From Kuschelorhynchus macadamiae (lineage: Eukaryota > Arthropoda > Insecta > Coleoptera > Curculionidae), in contig JAUTXW010000598.1 in NCBI GenBank assembly GCA_030620095.1, forward strand, positions 1,885,001-1,949,000: a DNA stretch of 64,000 bases, given 5' to 3'. Below the pieces are notes generated by a model. That model did not search any database, had not been told where the DNA came from, and was given only the letters and a program-made list of their open reading frames with translations. Positions 1 through 11,509 of the stretch are shown piece by piece (position 1 is the first letter of the stretch; every line of letters begins with the position of its first letter). Both the position numbers and the translations under genes were made by a program.

Positions 1-90
1 TAATGGTTTCCTATTTCAAAAATTACATTTTAGAAGATGTTTTGTAATTTTTTTTGGGGAAGCACTGCTTCCATGGACTGCACGCCCCTG
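1..90 (-). mobile_element. terminal piece of a hAT element running off the left edge
   Basis: Read on the minus strand, bases 90 to 1 match the left end of the hAT element at 11510 almost base for base (CAGGGGCGTGCAGTCCATGG and the following A8 tract). The 11510 copy carries a 9-bp internal duplication that this copy lacks. The element therefore starts at 90, cut into the jockey-like relic on its right, and its body lies outside the window. Confidence 0.6.
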
Positions 91-655
91 CGTATAGCTC
101 CATTCCAGTAAAGGTACACAATTGGGAAAAGCTTTTAAGGCATCTTGTAAATTATGTACGTCTTCTATAGAAGTTATTTTTGAAAAGATTTTGAGGTCAT
201 AAAAGAACTGTGGAACTGCAGAAGGTACATCGATTTTATTGAAAAACTGCTTGACACTCGGCCTACAAATTCCCGGCTCACCAGGTAAGTACAAAGTAAG
301 CTCAGGAGAGGGCCACAGATATCCACATCTGCAAGCCTCTGCAAAAGAATGCAACAGGGATGTCTGTATCAATTGAATCCATTCTCCAAGGCTTCCGACA
401 AGAAAATGTGTGAGTTAATAAATGGGTTTCGGCTAAACTTCCTCCTGCTGAAGTCATACTACTGTCATTATTTTTATAAATATAAAACAGACTGACTATA
501 TTGTCAAACATTTTAGGAATTGCATTTAATAATGAGATTGGTCGATAGCTGGAAATTTCATAAATATGGGTAACACAGCTTTCCTTCCTGAAGTCAGGGA
601 AAATGCCACTTTGCAGGAAAATATTGAATACAACATGGAGAGGTCTTGACAAAAT
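91..655 (-). pseudogene. jockey-type non-LTR reverse transcriptase relic
   Basis: Two overlapping minus-strand frames give reverse-transcriptase sequence typical of jockey/CR1-like elements: ISSYRPISLLNAIPKMFDNI (around 490-560) and DLKIFSKITSIEDVHNLQDA (around 140-200). The residues just before DLKIF correspond to the catalytic YADD motif but read FFYD, so the active site is destroyed. Most of the domain between these pieces is missing and frames change. Its 3' part is cut off by the hAT end at 90. Confidence 0.6.
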
Positions 656-845
656 AAAATTACAAGATTTTAAGAAATGTATCTAGCGGCCTTAGCAGGA
701 TCAAGACTAAGGAGATTTACATACATTTCAGACACTGAGATCTCTAGACTGTTCACAGTTATATTGCTATTACAATATTCTATTGTTTATGTGTGTATTA
801 TGAATTAAAATGTCTGTTTGAAGTTAGACAATGTAGAATCAGTGT

Positions 846-1479
846 AAACTCGTTCTGCCGGACTTTATTATTTTGGTCTATCTCCATTCGTTTTCAAGTG
901 TAAGTTCTACCCTTAAACCTCTCCTGAAAGACAGTTCCATAAAGATTCTTCCTGCAGTTATGGGTTCCGAAACATATGAGCAAAAGATCGACGAAGTCTT
1001 GACTAAAGGAAACTGCAAAATACTACCGAAGGATCCCACAAGCGCAATTGAAAGCAAGGTATACAGAACACTGAAGAAATATAGTACCTACATCCCAGAT
1101 AGGATACGCAGCTAGTTATGGTTTGCCAAATACTAGCACCAAGGACTCTCCAAGAAGTGCTTTAATCAAATTTTTGTTAGAAGTCATTCAACCTTTATAA
1201 GGTAAGTTAAAATTCGAATCATTTTGTTAATATTCTTAAGGACTCATTAGGATAAGCCTTGCGTCGATATTCCAAACATATGGAAGCTGCTTCTAACTCA
1301 AACTGACCTCCTAATACTTGATGGTTTAGATAACCAGGTGGCGGAGACTTCCTCGCACACGACTAGTATATAAGCACGTAGCTTTTAGTTTACACGTGAT
1401 AACGATTGAAGATGCTCACTCTTCGAAACGTTGTGAAACCAAAATAATAGAGACAATGCAAGTCCGACAGAACGAGTTT
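846..1479 (+). mobile_element. Penelope-like retroelement relic with inverted ends
   Basis: The stretch is bounded by a 20-bp inverted repeat with one mismatch (AAACTCGTTCTGCCGGACTT at 846-865 and its complement at 1460-1479). Inside, 873-1115 (+) codes for the N-terminal part of a Penelope-type reverse transcriptase (KILPKDPTSAIESKVYRTLK) and then stops. The end at 1402-1432 carries TTGAAGATGCTC...CTTCGAAACG, which looks like a decayed hammerhead ribozyme of the kind found in Penelope terminal repeats. Most of the coding region is lost. Confidence 0.55.
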
Positions 1480-1763
1480 AGTAAATTAAAATATTAGCAT
1501 ATTTATGCCCCATGCACAAATATTTGGAATCATGTACTCTCCAAATTTGTAACACACTCCTAAGCAATATTTTACAGTTAAAGAATTGTTGGTCAAAAGT
1601 CTAAACAGTTTTTTCATCTGCATTACACAAGGAGATTGCATATTCATGAATTATTTAGATTTAATGCCCCGAAATCCAAGTCGCTATGGTCTGCACGCAA
1701 TCCTTTGTTAGAATAACAACACGATAAGCTAATAAATCGTTTTTTACCTGGACATTTATTTAC

Positions 1764-1960
1764 CTTAGAGTACGGGATATATTAGCAACAATATCGCAAT
1801 CATTGATGAACAAATCCAGCGCCTGGCAGAGTTGTGAGGTCGTCCCGCAGAATATAAAACTGTCGTAAATGTTTTCCTCAGAAACCAGGTTTCTCAGAGC
1901 TCCGGTTAATTGGAAAAGCACGTGATTGGTTTGCTTCGGTACAGGAGTTTTATCTGTTTT
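1764..1960 (-). CDS. ARMC2: ARMC2-like gene, armadillo exon (last one in window)
   Basis: This 197-nt exon has the acceptor ATTTCTTACTTCTAG and the donor GTAAATAAATG. It starts in phase 0 directly after the LINNA end of the previous exon and leaves two bases over. The peptide contains HVLFQLTGALRNLVSEENIY and ends CDIVANISRTL. The stretch aligns in order with the ARMC2 armadillo region as I recall it. The following exon lies beyond the left edge. Confidence 0.78.
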
Positions 1961-2095
1961 CTAGAAGTAAGAAATATTATCGAATTGTGAGTCAAATAAA
2001 CTAATACTTGAGTGCAGAACAGCTAATAAAAAAATTAAAGATTTAAGCAACATATATCTTCATATATAGCATATATCTTCCCATTCCTTCCTCAG

Positions 2096-2820
2096 AATTA
2101 ATAAAAAAATCAATTATTTACAACGCCATAAAACTTTACAACAATCTGCCAGTACATTTAAAATCTATCCCTATGCTTGCACAATTTCAAAAAAACACCA
2201 AAGCATACCTCATTGAGAGACCATTTTACAGCGTTAATGATTTTTACAGCGAGTAAGTCTCTTTAAATTGTCACTAAATTCGCTTGTTTACTTAAATCTT
2301 TTGTGAGTCATGTCCTAACTCGTAGCATAGAATTTTGAAAATCATCATATAGAGAAAAGAACTGTCGAACATTCACTTAAAACTTAATTATTTTTGTTAG
2401 GTATTGGATTAAAAACAAAATTTAATTCTTTTTTGTATACTACATTCTACACTAGTTCATTATACGTTCTGTTTAACATCACAATTATTTGTATAACTAT
2501 AATAACATAGAGTTTAAGGTCGCATAGTTGCAATTTTGATTTCAATGTCATCGAAATTATTCACTTCGTACATGTGTGTTTGTTTACTTTTATAAGGTTA
2601 TTAGGATTCCTTAACTGCTTTGAGCCAATGTTATGTTATATTCTAACGTGTGTTTTACGATTTGGTAAATTAATAATTTACATTTTTAAAAAGCATTGAC
2701 CTATCGAAATTCTTTTCGATTAATGTTTTGATATGTCTTATTTTAGGTATATTTTGCTTTGTCCATAAAACTGTAAAATTTTACTGCGGCAATAAAGCAT
2801 ACTTTTGTTTGTTTGTTTGA
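2096..2820 (+). mobile_element. 3' end of a jockey-like non-LTR element
   Basis: Bases about 2110-2254 (+) encode the C-terminal tail of a non-LTR reverse transcriptase protein (IIYNAIKLYNNLPVHLKSIP and YLIERPFYSVNDFYS before the stop). About 560 bp of AT-rich 3' untranslated sequence follow, with an AATAAA signal near 2791, ending in a short (TTTG)n tail at about 2803-2818. The 5' part is absent, the usual outcome of incomplete reverse transcription. Confidence 0.55.
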
Positions 2821-3009
2821 AGCAATACTACGGAACAGCAAAGCTCCAAGTAGATGTCACATTGGGAATATATTAATACATGTTTGTATCATAGGATAAA
2901 ATAAAATACAGTTCTTGTGTTGTTAACGAACCCATTTATTGGTAGTTTTTTTGAATTTCAGATGATTGCCTATGGTCTATAGCAGGTATGGGCAAACGTT
3001 GCTTCGCTG

Positions 3010-3505
3010 GGGGCGTAATTTCACATTAGAATTTGATATTTATAGGAATAGGCCCATTGTTCTCCTTTTCGTACGTAAAATTAATTGAAGGATATTTTAT
3101 TGTTTAATGCTTGTGAGAAAGTATCCAAATTTTCTGTTTTAGTATCAAAAATAACAAATATATCGTCTACGTATCTATACCACACCCTTGGGAAATACTT
3201 GGGTTCTTCTTTGAATTGGGTTTATAATCTACCCATAAACAAATTTGCAAGGAACGGAGATAAGCAATTGCCCATCGCAGTTCCCTCAAATTGTTTATAA
3301 TATTTATTGTTGAACTGAAAAAAAATTTGATTCATACATAGTTTTGTGAGAAGCAAATATTCATCAATAATTTCTTTCTTCAAATTATTGATTTCAAGCA
3401 GTTCCTTTAGTTACTCTAAAGCTAGTGGTATGGGTACACTAGGAAACAATGAGCTTACATCCAAAGATATTAAAATTTCACCGTCTTTTAAGTGCCTATA
3501 TATGG
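3010..3505 (-). pseudogene. Penelope-like reverse transcriptase fragment
   Basis: On the minus strand this stretch codes for the core of a Penelope-type reverse transcriptase: ISLDVSSLFPSVPIPLALE (motif A, near 3440-3500), FEGTAMGNCLSPFLANLFMG (motif B region, near 3235-3295) and RYVDDIFVIFDTKT (motif C with intact YVDD, near 3140-3185). One stop after PLALE, another after the LFMG block and a shift near 3090 disable it. It is close in sequence to the fragment at 25400-25655, so both come from one family. Confidence 0.7.
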
Positions 3506-4182
3506 TCTATAGAGTAGATTAAAAGTGAAAACTCGTAACAATTCTCACTTTTTTACCAATAATCACCAAAATGACTTGTCTTATTCTCCTTCATCCGATC
3601 CTATGTATTTAAAATATACCGTCGTTTGAGGAATTTTTATGCTTGAGTGCCCTTACAAATGACTAAAATACATTTTTCACCACCTTTCGTTGCCAATAAA
3701 ACATAATTAATTTATATACTCTGTTTTTTATATCCCTAAATGACTCTTAAAAATAACAATTTATTTTTTATATAGAAGGGAGTTGTCAAACCTTAAACGT
3801 CAAATGCGACATATGTGGACAGTGTTGCTATGTTGCAAGCAGATTTTCAAACAGTTTGTTTATTTTGGTTAGATTAGGATTGGTTAGGTTTGCTGTAAAG
3901 AAAGCGCGCGGTAGTGTCAACAAAATTTTGGGTCTATAGCAAGGATTTTTTTCTTAACAAAACCTATATTATTAGGGGAATCTGCCCAGGTTCATCAATA
4001 AAACCATCATTAAGGTTTGTGGTATATATTTTAAGAAAACAGGTAAGTTTGGCAACAGTGCACATAACTTTGTATTTGATTTTGTCCAAATATCATTATA
4101 GAGAGTTTTGCACGGGAAAGTAGAGAAATTTGCGACCTTTTTTGATTTTATTTCCAGGAAAAAAAGTTGAAAAAATATTTTA
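3506..4182. other. intron sequence without recognised feature
   Basis: AT-rich non-coding sequence between the Penelope fragment and the mariner-type derivative. I see no intact gene and no repeat shared with the rest of the window. Confidence 0.4.
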
Positions 4183-5156
4183 AAAGGGGATAAATTTCTC
4201 TATAATTTAATGAAAATAATTTATCATCTACCTTTTTTTGAACCGTTGATATTGACCAAAATATTATTTTATTTTATTAAAAAATGGCACGCCACTGCTT
4301 TTTGTCAAAATAAAAATCATTTTCGTAATCACTTATTAGCTGCTAACAAAAAGAACCTCTTGTGTTTAACAATGAAAAATCTTAATAAAACTGTCCAACA
4401 ACAACATCTTATTTTTTCAATCCAAACCCGTTCGTCTAACGAAAAAAAGTCAAGAGGTTCTTTTTGTTAGCAACTAATAAGTTATTACGAAAATGATTTT
4501 TATTTTGACAAAAAGCAGTGGCGTGCCATTTTTTAATAAAATAAAATAATATTTTGGTCAATATCAACGGTTCAAAAAAAGGTAGATGATAAATTATTTT
4601 CATTAAATTATAGAGAAATTTATCCCCTTTTAAAATATGTAAAAATGAATATACCATTACATTTGTTTTTTTTGAAAAAAACTAAAAAATATGCTACTAA
4701 TTCAGTTAACGCCATCTAGCGACGCCAGCAAAAGTCAAAAATTCAAAACCAAATAAGCGTTTTGTAATGCAAATTATGCTCTCTCATATGAGCCTAAGTT
4801 TGCTAAAATCGGTCAAAAGAAACGGGAGACATCTTGGTTTGTTTGAAAAAACAATTGAACTTCCCCCACCGCTTTATTTTGATATATAGAACAAAACATT
4901 TTAGACAAAAAGTGTAGGGAAATGGTCACTAAATATGAAAATATCATCGATATATATTCATTAGGCAAAATTCTATAAAAACCCCATTTTTCTACTTGGT
5001 GTCGGCTGTTACGCCCTCTAGCGGACGTTTGACAAACTCGAAAATAATTTTCAGCAATTTCTCTTGGCGACTTTTATTATGATTTTTTTTTCTCAAATCT
5101 GTACGACCAATATCTTATGAGATATGGCCCCTCGCTACCCTTAACTGATCACCCTG
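4183..5156. mobile_element. non-autonomous derivative of the 54299-57204 mariner-like element
   Basis: Bases 4183-4370 and 4441-5156 are inverted copies of each other over about 190 bp and match the arms of the complete element at 54299-57204 almost base for base. The right end is intact (ACTGATCACCCTG followed by TA). The left arm is cut short at about 4183. The short loop 4371-4440 still matches the sequence flanking the transposase stop of the full element, so the whole transposase gene has been removed by internal deletion. Confidence 0.7.
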
Positions 5157-5158
5157 TA

Positions 5159-5940
5159 CAGGGTATTTCCATGTATTTAGACACCGTCTACCAAGTTTAT
5201 TATAAGAGATAGAAAATCATAAATGCAAAATTTGCAAGGTTTGTCTTAAGTCGTCAGGAAATGTTTTTTATTAAAACAAATGGACATCACAAAGTTAGTA
5301 AAAACACAAACTTGGTACATTTTTGATAGAACACCTTGTATACGGCTTGATATTTCGAAAGAGCATGTTCTCCTGATTTCCTGATTTCAAAAATGTATAA
5401 TATATCTATATTTGGATCAGCAGTTTTTGAAATATTTGCGTTTAAAAATCGTGATTATATCTATGCTTTAACTAAATCGCAATTGGCATGGAAACAAGAT
5501 CCAAACGCCATTTATATTAATTAAAATTTATTTGGCTGTTAAAACGCCATCTTTTCGTTTGCAAAATGAATTATTACGAAAAACGAAAATAATGTTGCTA
5601 CAGCGCAAGCGGAATATTATCGGACTCATCCCCACATGCCAGTTCCTGGTAGGAAAGATGTTTTTAAAATAATCTTTACCAATGGATAATGAATTAATTG
5701 GCCACCAAATAATCCTGACTTGACCCCTTTAGATAATTTTCTATAAAGATATTTGAAAAATGAAGTCTACCAAGAAGTAATAATTCGGAGGAATTAGGGG
5801 AAAGGATCAAAGACAATATTATTTTTTTAAATAAAAAGGATCCTTGTGTTTATTTGCAAATCAAGTGGAAGTGGTTAAAAAATCTATTGCAAATTTAAAT
5901 CAGACACACAACTTACATACAGAGGACTGAATGTAATAGA
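5159..5940 (+). pseudogene. decayed mariner-like transposase and element ends
   Basis: The stretch opens with CAGGGTATTTCC directly after a TA, a typical end in this window. Bases 5560-5935 (+) hold a much deleted transposase: an N-terminal stub (NVATAQAEYYRTHPHMPVPG) followed directly by the C-terminal motif NNPDLTPLDNFL, which contains the third catalytic Asp. Everything between, including the first two catalytic Asp residues, is missing, and there is a stop after NFL. It is non-functional. Confidence 0.5.
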
Positions 5941-5975
5941 AGCGTGGTAAAAACGGCAACATCGTTTTCTAACTA

Positions 5976-8216
5976 CACTATTGTGCAATTGAAGTGCAGT
6001 TTTTTAAAATTTAACCTAAATTTAAATGGCTATAACTTGTAAACAAAATGGTTTGTTTAAAAACAGTTTTTTACATTTTTTAGGCTTTGTTAATATTTTT
6101 ATGATATGTATGTTTTAAAGGTTGCTTTGTTCTAGTATATACGAGGGATAAGACAAAAGTAACAAAACTTTCTCAAAGCTAAAATTCGCGAATATGAAAT
6201 TAATTTGATTTTATATGTATGTACTCAGCAAATGGGTTCTTAGGAAAAAAACTAATTTCTCAAAATTTGAATATGTGATTTGTTTCTTTTTTCACTATTT
6301 TTTTTCCTATAATACGTATTCATTTCAACATTTTTCTCTCTAAATTAAACACTCTTATTAAAAAAACTATTCCTTTAATCGTTTTGGCTCCTCCAAGGAG
6401 GTTTGAAAAAAATAAATATACTTTTGTGTTTCCGAATGTTAGTTTTGCTTCAGGGGCGTACTAATTAATTTTTTCAGACTGTTATATATCTTTCTTATTT
6501 TCTTAAATTAGACTTTGTCTCCTGAATTCAGGAAAGGGTATTTCTACTTTTTCTTATTATTTTTGATAAAAGCGACTTCAAACCTCGGGACGGTTTTTTA
6601 ATTTCATAAACTTATTACCCGTAATCTGAGTAATTTTGATTATTTTTTAAACTTAATTTTTTTTTTAAGATAAAAACTACTTTCTTGTAAATTACCAATT
6701 CTAGGCATTTTTTAATTAAAGTTATATCTAACTGAGTATGTTCTCTTCTTTATTAGTAAGTCTTCGTATACCGAGCGTCCAAAAATATGCAAATATTAAA
6801 ACCTTTATACAGGGTGTGACACAACTTACCCGTCCGGCTCTAACTACTGAACGGTACTTTTTATTTAAATGAACCTTCCAGGATATATTCAGATCAGATA
6901 GAGCTACATTCCAAGTGATTCTCAGGTATACAGGGTGTGTCAAAAATACGTGGTATAATAAAGTTACATTTTTTTTAACGGATTACACTGTATTTTATTG
7001 TATATTTGAATCTCTTAATTGCAATTGAAAGTGTAAGTTTTTAAAATTAATTTTTACATTTCATAAGCTTATGTTTTACTAATTTTTTGTGTGGGATCTA
7101 ATGTTTTGAACAAATTTTTACCTAATGCAGTACTTATTGCATTGGTATCTTCAGTTTTTAGTTCAGTGCTTTATTCAAATCGAATACACTATTGGTTTAG
7201 AAAATACTATGGAACATACAGCATCATGTTTAAATTCATGTGATTGGTGATTGGGACCGAACCGTCGAAATAGAAAGTTAAAAAATACTATTTTGTAATG
7301 GACAAAATTGGTAATGAAAATGTTAATTATGCAACGCCTTAAATATAATGAGTAAAAAATTAAAATCAATTAAAGTATATATTTCAGTTTTTTGTTTTCG
7401 ACAGTCTTAAAAAAAGTAAGTTTTACAATGCGTAACTTTGTCGCTATTAGAACTTTTTTTACCTGTTGCAACAACCTATATAAAGTTTATGTTGTTTATA
7501 TATTTTTTATAAAACCAGTATCGAAAAACTAATGATAAATAATATACATACATTAAAAAAATGTATCCATTAACATAACTGAGTTTAATAAAATATTGAA
7601 AAATTATTCTGCCTATGGTTAATATTTGCATGAAATTTAAAAAGTTATGAAGCACTGTTTTTCAATATACAAAGAATAGGAAAAATGCATTTTGCAAAAT
7701 TCAGGACAAAACTGTAATTTCCGAGAATTAATTAAGGTTCATTTAAAAAGAAAATATCGTTCAGTAGTCAGAGTGAAGTAAAATTAACATTCGAGAAGAC
7801 AAAATTATATCTGCTTTTTTTCAAAACGTCCTTGGAGAAGCCAAAACGATTAAAATAATAGTCTTTTTAATAAGAGTGATTTAGAGTGAAAAATGTTGAA
7901 AAAATGCATATTATAGGAAATAAATTAATTAAAAAAGACACAAATCAGATAGCAAAATTTTGAGAAATTAGTTTTTTCCTAAGAACCTATTTACTGAGTA
8001 CATACATATAAAATCAAAATAATTTCAGATTTGCAGATTTTCGTTCTTGACAAAGTTTATTTAAAAAACTACTTTTATCTTATCCCTCGTACCACAAAAA
8101 TGGTAACAAAACATAAGTCTACAAAATGTAAGAAAACGTTTGTTAACATATCATTTTGTTCATAAGTTATAGCCATTTAAATTTAGGTTAAAATTTAAAA
8201 AATTGCAACAATAGTA
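5976..8216. mobile_element. 2.2-kb non-autonomous element with long inverted repeats
   Basis: The left end CACTATTGTGCAATT after TA (5974-5975) pairs with the right end AATTGCAACAATAGTA before TA (8217-8218). The arms match as inverted copies from 5976 to about 6420 against 7810-8216, and again at 6830-6880 against 7735-7790. I see no transposase coding sequence. A small TACAGGGTGTG...-ended insert seems to sit at about 6810-6945. The TA duplication and ends suggest mobilisation by a Tc1/mariner-type transposase. Confidence 0.6.
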
Positions 8217-8270
8217 TAGATTGTACTGCTATAGGACAGCAAGTGATTAAACAAACAATAAGATACTTAC

Positions 8271-8443
8271 GGCATTATTAATTAATTTAATGTGAAGAAC
8301 CATAAGGGGTAAAATTCCTAAATCCAATACTTTTTGTAAAAGTTTTGCGTTCATCGTGAGAAATTTGATGGCCCCATATGCGTACACGCAAGCCTCAGCG
8401 TCGTCAATGGGACTAGATCTCCCTAGAGCGTCCAAAAATAACT
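8271..8443 (-). CDS. ARMC2: ARMC2-like gene, armadillo exon
   Basis: This 173-nt exon follows the acceptor GGGACTTTTCAG and ends at the strong donor GTAAGTATC. The two leading bases complete a Glu codon with the previous exon, and it ends in phase 0. The peptide includes SSPIDDAEACVYAYGAIKFL and ILPLMVLHIKLINNA, typical paired hydrophobic helices of an armadillo repeat. The inverted-repeat element 5976-8216 ends only about 50 bp downstream of the donor, inside the intron. Confidence 0.78.
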
Positions 8444-8504
8444 CTGAAAAGTCCCAAAAAGTTTTTTAAAATTCCAATAAAATAATAACATATACAATTC
8501 TTAC

Positions 8505-8607
8505 CTAGAAGATTTTTTTTAAAGAATAAGTTGTCGTTGGCATCGTTTTTAGATATTTTGAATATAAGCTTGCATACTCCACTCAGGTTATTGCCGGTTA
8601 CTTTTAC
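8505..8607 (-). CDS. ARMC2: ARMC2-like gene, armadillo exon
   Basis: This 103-nt exon lies between the acceptor TTTTTTTCCTTAG and the donor GTAAGAATTG. It encodes VKVTGNNLSGVCKLIFKISK followed by NDANDNLFFKKNLL. It enters in phase 0 and leaves one base over. Only 61 bp separate it from the next exon, in contrast to the 15-kb intron before it. It is part of an armadillo helix set and carries no catalytic motif. Confidence 0.75.
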
Positions 8608-9030
8608 CTAAGGAAAAAAATATTATACAAAACCTTTCACGGCTAGAGTCAATTAAAAAAATCATGGTTCATAGTTTAGACCAGGGGTGCTCAAACGGTC
8701 GATCGCTTTTTGAGTAGATCTCGAGAAGAAAAATTTTTTTAATAAGTAGGTACTGAACTAAACTACAAAAATTTATTACTTAATAAATAACACTCTGCTA
8801 GCCGCAAAAGGCGGCTTTATCAAAGGAACGCGCCGTACTTGTCAAAGAAAAGCCGCGTTTTTTATTCTTGCCGCTTTTCTAGAAATTTCGGGCGGCGCGT
8901 TTGACGGGAACATTTGAGACTTTCGTTCACTCCGATATAAATTTTGCGCCTGCAGGAATTGGAGTCATTCTGAATTGCAACTTGAAGGCAATACTACGTC
9001 GATACAAAGTTTATTATTAAATAGTACAAA

Positions 9031-10844
9031 ATGAGTGCAGCGAAGAAATCTAAAACGTATCATTTTAATAACGATTGGGAGGAAGAATTTTTGTTTTGTA
9101 TGGTGAAGGATAAGTGCATTTGTCTTATTTGTCGTGCGTCAGTTGCAATATCTAAGCGTGGTAACTTAGGGAGGCATCATAAAACGGTTCATAAAAACTA
9201 TGAAGAGGATTTTCCGCCACAGAGTGAATTAAGAAATTATCTTGTTTGAAAAAAGAACAATCCATGTTCACAAGACCAGCCAAATAATCAAAAGCTGTTA
9301 CGATCGCGTCATTTAAAATATCTCATATATTGGCGAAACACAAGAAACCATTCGAAGATGGATCGGTTGTGAAGGAAGCATTTATTGAAGCGGGTGAGAC
9401 TTTATTTGGAGATTTTAAAAATAAAACAGAAATCATGTCTGCTATTAGAGAACTTCAGTTATCTCGTCCGACTGTCAAAAGGCATATTAAAGTCATGAGT
9501 CAGGACATGGCAGATAAATGAAAAAATGATATGGAATGTACATACTTTTCTTTATAGTTCGACGAATCCACCGATATGACAGACACTGCCCAGCTGTGTA
9601 TTTTTATTCGGATGGTATTCAATGACATGTTGGCTAAGGAAGAATTTTTGACAATCATTCCTCTGAAGGGGAAGACCCGTGGCGAAGATATATATGACGT
9701 TTTCTTCAATTTTGTAAAAAACTACAAGCTACCAATATATAAATTAGTATGCATGACAACCGATGGAGCACCAGCAATGACTGGAAACAAAAACGGTTTT
9801 GTGGCATTGTGTCGAGCTAATAAAGATTTCCCTTCATTTTTTTTCAATCCATTGCATTATACATCAACAAGTTTTGTGTTCAAAAGTTTTATGCACGGAG
9901 GAAAGTATGGGCATTGCAACAAAAATTGTGAATTCCATCCGTGCACGTAGCTTGCAACGGCGGCTCTTTAAGTTGCAGTTCGAAGATAGGGAGTCAGCTG
10001 AACACACTAATTTAGTTCTTCACACGGACGTCAGGACGTCGGAAAATTCCTAGAAAGGTTTCAAGAATTATTGCCCGCAATAACAGCTTTTCTAGACGAA
10101 AGAGGTGATGACACTCAGATGTTGAAAAATGAAAAATGGCTGACTGATTTGGCATTTTTGCCTGACATCACAATGCACTTAAACACCATTAACTTGAAGC
10201 TTCAAGGTAAAGGAAAAACTGTTATTGAGAGGATTAGCGCAGTAAACGCATTCAAAAGTAAATTGCAACTTATGATAGATCAACTGAAAAGAAAGGATCT
10301 GAAACATTTTCCGTCTTTCAAAGCAAGGATTCCTCAGTTGAATTATGATACGTATGAGGCTGAATTATCAAATATTTTGGGACAATTCGAAATGCGTTTT
10401 TATGATTGTAGTAAATTGGCAAATATAGCATCATTTATGAGTTATCCTTTTTCATGTAAAAACATTAAGGAATTAGCTACTGAAATAGCAAGTCAGTTTA
10501 ATATGAACTCATGTTCTGTTGAAAATGAGTTGGTGCAGATTATATCAGATATACATCTCAAATCTACAGCATCTGATACAAATTTCTGGTGTTTTATATC
10601 TGAAGATAAATATCCGAATCTAAGGCAAATCGCCCTTCAACTGACAGCAATATTTGGGTCAACTTACTTATGCGAGTCTGCATTTTCTGAAATGAAGATA
10701 ATTAAGTCAAAATATCGCAATCGACTAACTGACGATCATATGTCATCATGCTTGCGATTAGCACTCAGTGGTTACGTACTATCTTATGAAAAGTATGCTG
10801 AGGACATGCAGTGCCACGCTTCAACATTCAAAGTCACTCCTTAG
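9031..10844 (+). pseudogene. hAT transposase relic with BED zinc finger
   Basis: The N-terminal piece (9031-9249) has a BED-type finger (KCICLICRAS ... GNLGRHHKTVH). Later pieces give the RNase H-like core: FDESTDMTDTAQL just before 9600 (first acidic residues) and CMTTDGAPAMTGNK near 9750 (second). The piece 10071-10844 ends in the hAT dimerisation region (YLCESAFSEMKIIKSKYRNR). Stops or frame changes at about 9249, 9521-9560, 9840-9950 and 10053 split it into at least four frames, so no transposase can be made. The arrangement is that of the ZBED/GTF2IRD2-like hAT group. Confidence 0.8.
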
Positions 10845-11030
10845 TTAAGTTTAACACACCATATGTAACTCATTTGTTTTGTAACAACCAATAAACTCGC
10901 AATTTTGAATAACTATGAGTTTTTTCATTGATATTGTAGAGAAGAACCTAACTAAACCTAACCCAAACCTTGACTAAAATAATGTATATTGTGCGGAAAG
11001 CTAATATCTATATATGCTAGGGTACACCCT

Positions 11031-11058
11031 ACCTAGGTAGGTAGGTAGGTAGGTAGGG
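11031..11058. repeat. (GGTA)n microsatellite
   Basis: About seven tandem copies of the tetranucleotide GGTA lie in the 3' part of the hAT element 8682-11180, within a small palindrome (ACACCCTACC ... GGTAGGGTGT). Confidence 0.8.
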
Positions 11059-11319
11059 TGTATGTATCGTGTATGTACGACCACCCTGCATCACACATAC
11101 TTGCAGTCTCTCAGAGTCGATAGTAAGTAGTCTAAAAATATTGAGGTAGATCGCCAGCAGTTCAAGTTTGAGCACCCCTGGTTTAGACAGTGTCAAAGTG
11201 GAAATATTGAAATTTTCTGGATGCTTGTTGATTTCAATAAATTCTCTAATTGTCATTTTAAAATATCCTAGAGGATAACAAAATTGAAGCCCAACGGTTC
11301 AAAGATTTTTGAGTTTTAC

Positions 11320-11509
11320 CATCTTACAAAATAGATTAAAAATTAACCAGGATTTTAAGATCTTTTACAGAACGATTGTTCCCAATAAACATAAGGGGTT
11401 GATCTTTATATCGTCGTAGATCGCAGTATTCTGGCCTCCGCTGGACCACCAAGGGATGTCGTTCCCCTCTTGGACCTTGATGATGAATCCTCTCTGGTAT
11501 TGTTCTGTC
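11320..11509 (-). repeat. left half of a repeat split by the hAT at 11510
   Basis: This stretch continues at 14115 on the other side of the hAT element. Once the element and one target copy are removed, the minus strand reads as a single open frame across the join: GTIKGQNNTREDSSS and then a Ser/Arg-rich stretch. I do not recognise the product. The right half is related to the tandem repeats at 17950-20682. Confidence 0.5.

Larger units (their letters stand above)
8682..11180 (+). mobile_element. hAT element with 8-bp target duplication GTTTAGAC
   Basis: The ends are perfect 15-bp inverted repeats (CAGGGGTGCTCAAAC at 8682-8696 and its complement at 11166-11180). They are flanked by GTTTAGAC at 8674-8681 and 11181-11188, the 8-bp duplication expected of hAT transposases. 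The body carries a broken plus-strand transposase (9031-10844). It lies in the intron just upstream of the exon at 8607. Confidence 0.9.

Noticed and set aside
1402..1432. Second hammerhead ribozyme (TTGAAGATGCTC...CTTCGAAACG)
   Set aside because: CTGATGA core is not kept and stem II cannot form without using core bases; treated as decayed.
4210..4657. Open frames MKIIYHLPFFEPLILTKIL on both strands, also at 54796-55017 and 56653-56835
   Set aside because: They are translations of the inverted arms of one mariner-like family, repeated in mirror image; no transposase motif.
11029..11256. Minus-strand frame MTIREFIEINKHPENFN... with a TCCTCTAG in front, a possible ARMC2 exon
   Set aside because: It runs into the hAT end, has no donor in the pre-insertion sequence, meets a stop there, and the flanking exons already join in phase 0.
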